13,667 nt of DNA, taken from positions 1-13,667 of the forward strand of contig CAMWOF010000027.1 in assembly GCA_947175805.1 (NCBI GenBank). The letters run 5' to 3'. The notes under the pieces are model-generated. The model did not search any database. It saw nothing but the letters and a program-made list of their open reading frames with translations, and was not told where the DNA came from. Shown here in pieces: positions 6,937-13,667 of the stretch. The position numbers and the translations under genes are program-made. The stretch is from an uncultured Clostridiaceae bacterium. Its GTDB lineage: Bacteria > Bacillota > Clostridia > Lachnospirales > Lachnospiraceae. How positions within the stretch are numbered: the stretch's first letter is position 1; each line of letters begins with the position of its first letter.

Positions 6937-7062
6937 CCGGCAAAATATCACCTCAAGTAAATTTTTTATATAAAAAAATTAAGTTCTGATAGAAATTCAT
7001 GGCAATTCATGTTAAACTCAATTTAGTTAATGAACAGATAGTGCTAGGACGGGGGTGGACAG

Positions 7063-8154
7063 TTGAGAAAAAGAAAATACGTAAGAGTCCGCTCTCTGGA
7101 GGAGGGCATGAGAATTGACCAGGCTATCGTGGACACCACGGGGCGCACTTTGATTGCCCGGGGCACATATCTGGATGATTTTATGATTGATGCCCTGATG
7201 AAAAAAGGAGTCGGCGGCATTTACACCGTGGAGGGAGAGGATGACCCGGAGGATGCTGACATTCCGATTGAGACTAGGGAAACCATTGAAAAAATGCGAA
7301 AGTCCGATCCTGCCAAGGTGGAGCTGTCCGAGAGCGTAAAGGAACGCGTTTCCGAGGGCATCCAATACCTCTACCAGAACACAGAATCCGAAAAGTTTAC
7401 AGAATCCACAAACAATATTGCAAATGATTTGATGAGTGCAGTGCTGAATAACGACGCCATTGCGGTGGATATCAGCGCCCTGAAGGTCAGTGACGAATAC
7501 ACCTTCAAGCACAGTGTGGACGTGGCGACCATGGCGATGGTCATTGCGAAAAAACACGGTCTGCCGGACAATGACATCTTTGAAATCGGCATTACAGGGC
7601 TCCTTCATGATGTAGGCAAGTCAAAGATACCAAATGAAGTCCTGAATAAACCGGGAAGGCTGGATGACAATGAATTTGCGCTGATGAAGCAGCACACGCT
7701 GTTCGGTTTCCAGATTTTAAAGGAAAAAAATGACATCAAGGAGCAAATCAAGCTGGGCGTTTTACAGCACCACGAGAAGATAAACGGAAAGGGCTACCCG
7801 CAGGGGCTGCCCTCCGACAAAATAAATATGTATGCAAAGATTCTGTCCATAGCGGATATTTATGACGCTCTGGTAACAAAGCGCCCCTACAAGGAGCCAT
7901 TCTCCCAGCGGGACGCCGTGGAAATGATTATGTCCATGACCACCGAGCTGGATGTAGATATCATGAAAAGCTTTTTAGGCAGCGTGATTCTCTACCCAGT
8001 GGGCTGTAACATTAAATTAAGCAACGGCGAGAACGCAAAGGTGGTGGAAAACCACCCAGACTGCATTCTGCGCCCAAAGGTCGTGGGGCTTACCTCCGGC
8101 AGAGTTTATGACCTGGCAAAGGACATAAACTGCGCAAACCTCGTAATTATATAA
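7063..8154 (+). CDS. HD-GYP domain c-di-GMP phosphodiesterase
   Basis: HD-GYP proteins hydrolyse c-di-GMP to pGpG or GMP. The 363-residue protein has an N-terminal region (about 1-60, starting RKRKYVRVRSLEEGMRI) of the type often found before HD-GYP domains, an acidic linker, and the HD-GYP domain at about 115-310. Visible residues include H150 and D153 (YTFKHSVDV), H182-D183 (LLHDVGK), H211, H236-H237 followed by EKINGKGYP (238-246), D265 and D268, so the metal site and the GYP motif are complete. About 55 residues follow as a small C-terminal beta domain (to residue 363). There is no membrane segment or receiver domain. The start is a TTG at 7063, with GGGGGTGG (7051-7058) just upstream; no ATG or GTG in frame fits better. 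Its stop is 12 bp from the stop of the opposing gene, and no terminator is evident there. Confidence 0.93.
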   Translation: MRKRKYVRVRSLEEGMRIDQAIVDTTGRTLIARGTYLDDFMIDALMKKGVGGIYTVEGEDDPEDADIPIETRETIEKMRKSDPAKVELSESVKERVSEGIQYLYQNTESEKFTESTNNIANDLMSAVLNNDAIAVDISALKVSDEYTFKHSVDVATMAMVIAKKHGLPDNDIFEIGITGLLHDVGKSKIPNEVLNKPGRLDDNEFALMKQHTLFGFQILKEKNDIKEQIKLGVLQHHEKINGKGYPQGLPSDKINMYAKILSIADIYDALVTKRPYKEPFSQRDAVEMIMSMTTELDVDIMKSFLGSVILYPVGCNIKLSNGENAKVVENHPDCILRPKVVGLTSGRVYDLAKDINCANLVII

Positions 8155-8166
8155 GCTGCTGTCCTG

Positions 8167-9927
8167 TCAGGCCTGCGTCTCCGCTTCTGCCTGCTCCTTC
8201 AGCATGGCAAAAAACTGCTCCTCCGCCATCGGCTTGGCATAATAATAACCCTGTACCTGGTCACAGCCAATCCCCTGCAGTAAATCAATCTGCTCCGCAG
8301 TCTCCACGCCCTCTGCCAAAAGTCCGAGCTTCAGCTTATCCGCCATCAGCACCACATGCTCTAAAATCATTCTGCCCTTGCCGGAGACCATCATGTTCTC
8401 CATGAATTTTTTATCCAGCTTAATCACATCAAAAGGCGTCTCCAAAAGAATATTTAAAGAGGAGTATCCGCTGCCGAAATCATCCATCAAAAGCTTGTAG
8501 CCCTGCTCTTTTAACTGCAAAGCCTTCAGGCTGATTTGCTGGTCATTCGCCGTCTCCGTAATCTCTAACTCTAAGAGATCCTTTGGAATATTATAGGTTT
8601 TAATCAAATCCGAGAGCACTTCAATACACTCATTATCCTGCAAATGCACACGTGACACATTCACAGATACCGGCAGCGGCGGAAGCCCTGCATCCTGACA
8701 CCGCCTAATAAAACGGCATGCCTCCGCCCATATGTAGTAATCCACCTTTTTCACAAAACCATTTTCCTCAATAATCGGAATAAACTGGTTCGGGAAAATC
8801 ATGCCCCGTTCCGGGTGGAACCATCTCACCAGCGCTTCTGCCCCGATAATTTCATTTTTTGAAATACTGTACTTCGGCTGTAAAAACATCACAAACTGCC
8901 GCTCGGTAATAGCAGTCTGGATATTCTCCTCAATAAACTTCCTGTTATACAGTACATCCTTAAACTGCTCCTTGTAAAACAAGACATTGGTGACGATATT
9001 GTTCTTCGCCGCCTTCCTCGCCATGGCCGCCCGATCCTCCATCTGGCGAAGCTCCATCTGCTTATCCTCTACCGTATAAACACCATAAGACATTTGCAGC
9101 TTCACATCCTTGTAGCTCGTAATCCTGCTGTCAAGGTATGCAATGAAGTCCGTCAGCTCCTCCTCCCGGTCATAAGCAGTCACAACCATGAACACATCGC
9201 TTCTCAAGTTAATAAAAAACTGGTCCTCATGGCAGCACTCCTTTAGCTGTGCAAGAATAAATTCCAAAATCTGGTCGCCGAACTTCTCCCCGTACAAGTC
9301 GTTTACAATCTTAAACTTGCGGATATCAAACTGAATAAAACCAATGTCCTTTGCTGTGGAATACATCAGGCGGTTTACATTGCGGCGGAACCGATTTCTT
9401 CTGCTGGTACGCTTTAATATCGCCTGCAGCTCATCACTTTCAGGAATATCCTCCGGGTCAATACTGCTCTCCATCTTATCCTTCAAATACTCCGCCAGCA
9501 TATCCTCCAAAATCTCTATACTGATGCGGATGGCCCTTGGGCATTTTTGCAAAATCAGCTTCTCCTTGCGAATCACCGCCATATCATCTGGCTTGGAAAT
9601 ATCCTTGCCCAAAATATCCCGGCAGTAAATATCTCCTTCCATCTGTGCGGTAAACCGCTTTATAAATTCATTTGTCTTCTGGTTTCCGTAAACCTCAAGC
9701 TCCCTGTCCTGGGCGTCATAAAAGCCCATAGCCATACCTAAAACCAGCATTGCCGCCGTAATGCAGCCACAGGTTCCACCCTGCCGCATACCGCCGCCAA
9801 AGCATGTGCTGATTTTAAATGCGGTTTTTAAGTCCAGACCGAAATCAGGAGCAAACGCCCCAAATAATGCCTGGGAGCAGTGATACTGCTGGTGCAATAG
9901 CTGTTCTGCCCGCTCAATATGTGTCAT
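8167..9927 (-). CDS. C_GCAxxG_C_C-GGDEF-EAL fusion, c-di-GMP phosphodiesterase
   Basis: The 586-residue protein joins three domains. Residues about 1-150 resemble the C_GCAxxG_C_C family, small redox-type proteins with conserved cysteines: C17, C42 with FGGGM, C53 and C55 in GGTCGC, C102 and C129. A GGDEF-like domain follows (about 180-325). Its signature reads RSDVF (242-246), so it should not make c-di-GMP. The EAL domain (about 330-580) keeps EALVRW (E364), N423, E455 in EITE, the DD pair in MDDFGSG (482-483), K503 and EGVET (E539), so it should cleave c-di-GMP to pGpG. I choose the ATG at 9927 over 9933 because GGGGGG (9939-9934) is 6 bases upstream of it and abuts the other. No membrane segment is seen, so it is a cytoplasmic protein. 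The cysteine domain may sense redox state or bind metal; that is inference. Confidence 0.9.
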   Translation of the reverse strand: MTHIERAEQLLHQQYHCSQALFGAFAPDFGLDLKTAFKISTCFGGGMRQGGTCGCITAAMLVLGMAMGFYDAQDRELEVYGNQKTNEFIKRFTAQMEGDIYCRDILGKDISKPDDMAVIRKEKLILQKCPRAIRISIEILEDMLAEYLKDKMESSIDPEDIPESDELQAILKRTSRRNRFRRNVNRLMYSTAKDIGFIQFDIRKFKIVNDLYGEKFGDQILEFILAQLKECCHEDQFFINLRSDVFMVVTAYDREEELTDFIAYLDSRITSYKDVKLQMSYGVYTVEDKQMELRQMEDRAAMARKAAKNNIVTNVLFYKEQFKDVLYNRKFIEENIQTAITERQFVMFLQPKYSISKNEIIGAEALVRWFHPERGMIFPNQFIPIIEENGFVKKVDYYIWAEACRFIRRCQDAGLPPLPVSVNVSRVHLQDNECIEVLSDLIKTYNIPKDLLELEITETANDQQISLKALQLKEQGYKLLMDDFGSGYSSLNILLETPFDVIKLDKKFMENMMVSGKGRMILEHVVLMADKLKLGLLAEGVETAEQIDLLQGIGCDQVQGYYYAKPMAEEQFFAMLKEQAEAETQA

Positions 9928-9956
9928 GCCCATCCCCCCTTTTTATATCCTCTGTA

Positions 9957-9984
9957 TCTATAGTCTATGTTAACAAATAAACAA
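9957..9984 (-). promoter_or_regulatory. Candidate promoter for the cysteine-domain/EAL gene
   Basis: On the minus strand TTGTTT (9984-9979) and TATAGA (9962-9957) are 16 bases apart. The leader would be about 25 nt, ending in the G-rich ribosome binding site. Both hexamers are imperfect. The 227-bp gap between this gene and the divergent PocR gene also carries the opposite promoter at 10088-10116. I find no c-di-GMP riboswitch core in it. Confidence 0.4.
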
Positions 9985-10087
9985 CCATTTGTGAAGCAGA
10001 AAAATTAATCCGCTGCACCTGTTGTAATTTATCAATGATTTTTTCATCATTTGCGGTTTGCGGAATTTTTATTTTTCCTTTTACAAC

Positions 10088-10116
10088 TTGGACTATTGAT
10101 GAAAATATGGTATTAT
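10088..10116 (+). promoter_or_regulatory. Promoter for the PocR/EAL gene pair
   Basis: TTGGAC (10088-10093) and TATTAT (10111-10116) are separated by 17 bases, each one base from consensus. Transcription should start near 10123, making a leader of about 38 nt. That leader begins with the motif at 10125-10142 shared with 1252-1269, followed by AAGGAG. The promoter probably serves both rightward genes, since the gap between them is only 48 bp. Confidence 0.7.
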
Positions 10117-10124
10117 TAAGGGAC

Positions 10125-10152
10125 ACGAAGCATCCGACATATTAGCAAGGAG
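10125..10152 (+). promoter_or_regulatory. Shared leader motif plus ribosome binding site
   Basis: ACGAAGCATCCGACATAT (10125-10142) is nearly identical (17 of 18) to 1252-1269, and both are followed within two bases by GCA and a purine-rich ribosome binding site (here AAGGAG, 10147-10152, 8 bases before the ATG). It lies at the predicted 5' end of the mRNA. Its role is unknown; it could be a conserved translation leader, a protein-binding site or common ancestry of the two upstream regions. Confidence 0.4.
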
Positions 10153-10160
10153 ATATAGAT

Positions 10161-11414
10161 ATGAAACATCCTCAATTAATTGATTTAATTGATGTTCAAA
10201 TATTACAACAAATCCAAGATGCTTTTTCTGAATTTACAGGCATGGCAGCTTTGATTACTGACGAAGAAGGAAGACCGATAACGAAGGGGAGCGGATTTTG
10301 TGATTTTTGTTTGCATTATACCAGAAAATCGGAAATTGGCAATAAACGCTGTGAGGAATGTGACAAACAAGGGGCCTTTCTTACATTGAATGAAGGAAAA
10401 CCTGTCGTATACCAGTGCCATGCAGGACTGGTTGATTATGCAGTTCCGATTATTGTGGAGGATTGGGTTATTGGCTGCTTTATCGGAGGACAGATTTCCA
10501 CAAAGCCTATTGACATGATGCAGATTAGAAAGACTGCACAGGAGCTTGGATTGGACGAAGAGGAATATGTGGAAGCAGCCAGCCGCATTACCATGTTAGG
10601 GGAAGATAAAGCGAATCGTGCGGCAGAATTTTTATATACGCTGAGTAAGGTTATATCGAGTATGGCGTATAGAAGCAATAATGATTTGAAAAAAAGCTGG
10701 AGGCTGGAGCAGGCTGCTAAGTCCCAGGCTGCTTTTCTTATAGATATGAACACCGAATTTCAGAACAATATGAAGGCTTGGATCAATTCTGCAAAACAGG
10801 CATTGGAGTCTGGAAATTCAGAGATAATGGAAGAAACAATCAGACAGCTTTGGGTAAAGGGTTCGGCACTGCTTTCCAATTTATCTGATACAGTGGCATA
10901 TGCTAAGATGACAGATGGAAAGATTGTGTTAAGCGAGACAGTATATAACATTGAAAAACTGCTGCAGTTTGTCTGTTATAATGTGGAGGAACAGCTAGAA
11001 GATAAGCCAATCATGATTATTCGCCAGATAGATGACAATGTACCTTCTAAGCTTTTGGGTGACCAGGGAAAAATCGGACAAATTCTCAATCGATTACTGA
11101 TGAATGTTGTTGAACATATGGATGAGGGTGTGATTGCTATTCATATATTGAGTGAAACGAGTGGTTATGCGGAGAAACTGACAATTCGGATAGCAGATAC
11201 CGAAATGAAAATACCTGCGGAAACTTTTGAGCAAATGAATCATTATTTAAAAAATAGCAGTGATGAAGTTTTTGAAAGCAAAGCAGGAGATGAAATGAAC
11301 CTTTCCATGATTCTCTTTTTGCTAAGGCAGGTATCGGGAAGTATTGAGTTAGAGAGTATAGAAGGAAAGGAAAATACATTTGTGGTTCGTCTGCCACAGC
11401 TTAAGCTTGCATAA
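10161..11414 (+). CDS. PocR-domain sensor with degenerate histidine kinase core
   Basis: Residues about 5-172 form a PocR sensory domain, a ligand-binding fold named for the propanediol regulator. Typical features are CDFC (47-50) and CEEC (64-67), a likely metal site, then YQCHAGL (84-90) and GCFIGGQ (105-111). Next comes a helical stretch resembling a kinase dimerisation domain (about 185-260). The segment FLIDMNTEF (192-200) matches the usual FLANMSHEI, but the phospho-accepting histidine is a threonine (T198). The ATPase-like part (about 262-412) keeps the N-box asparagine (N315) but has DTE (346-348) in place of DTG and lacks the GLGL box. It is therefore probably a pseudokinase that signals without His phosphorylation. 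There is no receiver or output domain; the EAL gene 48 bp downstream is the likely partner. The gene looks more AT-rich than the genes to its left. Confidence 0.88.
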   Translation: MKHPQLIDLIDVQILQQIQDAFSEFTGMAALITDEEGRPITKGSGFCDFCLHYTRKSEIGNKRCEECDKQGAFLTLNEGKPVVYQCHAGLVDYAVPIIVEDWVIGCFIGGQISTKPIDMMQIRKTAQELGLDEEEYVEAASRITMLGEDKANRAAEFLYTLSKVISSMAYRSNNDLKKSWRLEQAAKSQAAFLIDMNTEFQNNMKAWINSAKQALESGNSEIMEETIRQLWVKGSALLSNLSDTVAYAKMTDGKIVLSETVYNIEKLLQFVCYNVEEQLEDKPIMIIRQIDDNVPSKLLGDQGKIGQILNRLLMNVVEHMDEGVIAIHILSETSGYAEKLTIRIADTEMKIPAETFEQMNHYLKNSSDEVFESKAGDEMNLSMILFLLRQVSGSIELESIEGKENTFVVRLPQLKLA

Positions 11415-11462
11415 TTCCTGACTCGTGTGAGACAGATTACAAATAGACCGGAGGGGAAATGT

Positions 11463-13139
11463 ATGGAATGGAATGTAACAGAATATGCAGATGCTATGGA
11501 TGAATTTTTGCTCAAAATGAAACATGTTCCATCACCGAAACATCCCGGCATGCGAGAAGCGGTAGCGCGTCTTGCCCGCCTGCTTCGGATTGTAAAAATG
11601 CAGGTAACACTATATGAGAACATAGAACATGAAAAATCAGGGCAGGGTAATCTGTCCGTGTTTTATCAGATGGGAGAAACGGATCAAACGCGTGTCTGTG
11701 TGAAACGGGAAATAATAGAAAACGGCAATGTGATGGTATACAAGGCGTTTCAGGGGATGGGGGATGCCCCATGGACAGAGGTGGAACGGGAAAAAATTGA
11801 CCTTCTGTTGTATATGCTTTTTGTGTTTAATGGCAGATCCAGAGCAATGCAGATGCTTAGCTATCTAACCTTTCATGATAGAGAATTCGGAACCTATAAT
11901 ATTGCTTATTTTTTGAAAACAGCGGGTATCTATATCAGAAACCAGTGTATTGGGAATTTTACGGCATGTTACTTTAATTTCAGAAGGCTTTCCCTGATTA
12001 ACCAGTTGATTGGAAGGAAATGTGGAACAGCGGCAATGCAAAAATTTATCAAGGGTCTGGAAGATTTGTTTGTGCATGATGAGTTTATTGCGAGAATCGG
12101 TGGGGATAATTTTCTCGCTTTGTTTCGCACGGAAAAACTGCAGCAGGTAAAGGATTATTTGACGGAACAGAATATTGTTTACAATGATCAGACCGGCGAA
12201 CGGATTACAGTCTCTGCAGCGGCCGGATTTTATACAATACCGGAGGATATAACACAGCCAACACAAATTATGGATTATGTAAGTATCGCCATGAATATTG
12301 CAAAAAATGTCCAACATGTACAGTTCCTCTCTTATGATGATAGTTTGATGATGCAGCTGAAAAACAAAGAGGTTGTAGAGGCAATGTTTTTGGATGCGAT
12401 TGCAAGGGAGGAGTTTGTTGTTTATTATCAGCCTAAGGTCCGGCTGCGGGAATATGTTTTGGCAGGTGCAGAGGCACTATGCCGTTGGAATCATAATGGG
12501 GAAATGATACCGCCTGATCGGTTTATCCCGATTTTAGAGCAGAGCAACGCGATATGTAAATTGGATTTTTATATGTTAGAGCATGTGTGCAGAGATATCC
12601 GGCAGTGGCTGGATGAGGGCAGGGAGGTTGTGAAAATATCTGTCAATTTGTCAAGGCGTCACATGGGTGATTCGGATTTGCTGGGAAATATCCTTTCTAT
12701 TATTGATAAATACAAAGTGCCGCACCAATACATAGAAATTGAATTGACAGAGACGACAACAGATGTTGCATTTAATGATTTAAAATCAATTGTATTTGGT
12801 TTGCAAAAGCAGGGAATCAGCACTTCCGTAGATGATTTTGGAGTGGGGTACTCTTCTCTGAATCTGATTAAGGAGCTTCCTTGGAATGTGATTAAAATCG
12901 ATAAAAGTTTTTTGGAATATCACGAAGGCAACCGTGGAAACTATATTATGTTAAAGCAGGTAATTGCAATGGCACAAGAGCTTGGCATGGAGGTAATTGT
13001 TGAGGGTGTCGAGACGGTGGAGCATATCAGGATGTTAAAAGAAAATAACTGTTACTTGGCGCAGGGCTTCTATTTTGACAGACCGCTGCCAAAGGAGATA
13101 TTTGTGGAAAGAATCGGGATGCAAGGGCATGGCAAATAA
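11463..13139 (+). CDS. GGDEF-EAL protein, predicted c-di-GMP phosphodiesterase
   Basis: The 558-residue protein has an N-terminal region of about 130 residues with a possible GAF-like pattern (ending WTEVEREKIDLL, 104-115). A GGDEF domain (about 135-290) and an EAL domain (about 305-550) follow. The GGDEF signature is GGDNF (213-217) and the usual metal-binding aspartate is an asparagine in YFNFRR (170-175), so cyclase activity is unlikely. The EAL domain is complete: EALCRW (E337), N395, E427 in ELTE, DD in VDDFGVG (457-458), K478 and EGVET (E514). The start at 11463 has GGAGGGG (11450-11456) 6 bases upstream; a longer frame from a GTG at 11427 lacks a good site. It is 48 bp behind the PocR gene on the same strand, with similar AT-rich codon use, so the two likely form an operon. 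No membrane segment is seen. Confidence 0.92.
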   Translation: MEWNVTEYADAMDEFLLKMKHVPSPKHPGMREAVARLARLLRIVKMQVTLYENIEHEKSGQGNLSVFYQMGETDQTRVCVKREIIENGNVMVYKAFQGMGDAPWTEVEREKIDLLLYMLFVFNGRSRAMQMLSYLTFHDREFGTYNIAYFLKTAGIYIRNQCIGNFTACYFNFRRLSLINQLIGRKCGTAAMQKFIKGLEDLFVHDEFIARIGGDNFLALFRTEKLQQVKDYLTEQNIVYNDQTGERITVSAAAGFYTIPEDITQPTQIMDYVSIAMNIAKNVQHVQFLSYDDSLMMQLKNKEVVEAMFLDAIAREEFVVYYQPKVRLREYVLAGAEALCRWNHNGEMIPPDRFIPILEQSNAICKLDFYMLEHVCRDIRQWLDEGREVVKISVNLSRRHMGDSDLLGNILSIIDKYKVPHQYIEIELTETTTDVAFNDLKSIVFGLQKQGISTSVDDFGVGYSSLNLIKELPWNVIKIDKSFLEYHEGNRGNYIMLKQVIAMAQELGMEVIVEGVETVEHIRMLKENNCYLAQGFYFDRPLPKEIFVERIGMQGHGK

Positions 13140-13166
13140 AGGGACATTTCCCACACAATTTTCAAG

Positions 13167-13210
13167 AAAAAAAATTTTCTGACTCAATCCGTGCGCTTGC
13201 GCTCCGGATT
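13167..13210 (-). terminator. Weak candidate terminator for dnaB
   Basis: Read on the minus strand, AATCCG...GCGC-AA-GCGC...CGGATT (13210-13186) forms a hairpin made of the last dnaB codons, followed 11 bases later by eight T (13174-13167). The gap between stem and T-run is longer than usual, so termination here is uncertain. The 44 bp between the two convergent stop codons hold nothing else clear. Confidence 0.35.
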
Positions 13211-13667
13211 CGCAAATTTTGTATACTGCCCTAACCACACCAGTTCCACGGTTCCAGTGGCGCCGTTTCTCTGCTTTGCAATAATGATATCCGCCATGCC
13301 CGGCCTGGTGGATTCTTCCTTTAAATAATAATCCTCACGGTAAATGAACATAACCACATCCGCATCCTGCTCAATGGCGCCGGATTCACGGAGGTCTGAC
13401 AACATCGGCTTTTTATCATCACGGGATTCCACCGCACGGGAGAGCTGGGAAAGCGCAATAATCGGCACCTTAAGCTCTCTTGCCAACACCTTTAAGGAGC
13501 GGGAAATCTCGGATATCTCCTGCTGCCGGGACTCAGAACGCCTGCCCCCGCCCATAAGCTGTAAGTAGTCAATAATAATCAGCCCCAGCTTTTCATTTCT
13601 CATTTTTAATTTCCGACACTTAGAACGCAGCTCCGTAATCGTTATGCCAGAGGTATCATCTATATAC
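13184..13667 (-). CDS. dnaB: Replicative DNA helicase DnaB, C-terminal part (partial)
   Basis: This is the C-terminal end of the hexameric helicase that unwinds DNA at the replication fork. The reading frame is open to the right edge of the window, so the start lies outside. About 160 residues are visible, beginning YIDDTSGITITELRSK. They include the Walker B segment LGLIIIDYLQLM, the conserved EISRSLK and LARELKVPIIALSQL, then the DLRESGAIEQDAD helix and YREDYY. The tail IIAKQRNGATG with a short basic end (ERKRTD) is typical. The internal ATG at 13603 is only methionine within the domain, not the start. No intein is seen in the visible part. It converges with the EAL gene, 44 bp apart. Confidence 0.95.
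   Translation of the reverse strand, partial: YIDDTSGITITELRSKCRKLKMRNEKLGLIIIDYLQLMGGGRRSESRQQEISEISRSLKVLARELKVPIIALSQLSRAVESRDDKKPMLSDLRESGAIEQDADVVMFIYREDYYLKEESTRPGMADIIIAKQRNGATGTVELVWLGQYTKFANPERKRTD

Noticed and set aside
6961..7050. Promoter for the HD-GYP gene
   Set aside because: Several AT-rich hexamers occur, but no pair of -35 and -10 elements at proper spacing was convincing; GTGCTAGGAC resembles the -10 at 1351-1360 but lacks a matching -35.
7027..7608. A 193-codon open frame on the minus strand
   Set aside because: It lies opposite the HD-GYP gene, has no ribosome binding site and no recognisable protein pattern; it is a shadow of that gene.
9934..10160. Possible c-di-GMP riboswitch between the divergent genes
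   Set aside because: The context made it worth looking for, but I found no GEMM-like core sequence or paired stems; only promoters and a short leader are visible.

Overview
The window looks like chromosome from an anaerobic, spore-forming Clostridia, most likely Lachnospiraceae. Evidence: a SpoIIR-type sporulation signal protein, a class A flavodiiron protein typical of obligate anaerobes, strong GGAGG-like ribosome binding sites, and several c-di-GMP turnover proteins of the kind common in gut Clostridia. The genus assignment is inference; no rRNA or tRNA gene is present.

Layout. Bases 1-60 hold nothing recognisable. At 61-104 is a bidirectional terminator, then spoIIR on the minus strand (133-837). 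A roughly 295-bp element with 64-66 bp inverted termini and several internal hairpins (871-1165) sits just upstream of spoIIR. A stretch with a short leader-like motif and a good promoter follows (1166-1417). Next is a plus-strand four-gene cassette (1418-5086): a small Sec-secreted four-cysteine protein, a membrane protein with an M1-peptidase-like ectodomain lacking the catalytic part, an ABC ATPase, and a second membrane protein. A promoter overlapped by a perfect inverted repeat precedes the flavodiiron protein gene (5212-6369). That gene converges on a YunG-like gene (6414-6872, minus) through a terminator embedded in the latter's coding end.

From 7.06 to 13.14 kb lies a cluster devoted to c-di-GMP. 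It has an HD-GYP phosphodiesterase (plus), a C_GCAxxG_C_C-GGDEF-EAL fusion (minus), and, divergent from that, a PocR-sensor protein with a degenerate histidine-kinase core followed by a GGDEF-EAL protein. All three hydrolase domains (HD-GYP and two EAL) keep their catalytic residues, while both GGDEF domains are degenerate, so the cluster is predicted to lower c-di-GMP in response to redox or ligand cues. The 3' end of dnaB (minus) enters from the right edge.

The least conventional items are the redox-type cysteine domain fused to a c-di-GMP phosphodiesterase, the PocR pseudokinase paired with a c-di-GMP phosphodiesterase, the secreted-protein/ABC cassette with a beheaded M1 domain, and the structured inverted-repeat element. 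Function assignments rest on reading motifs by eye; no database search was run.
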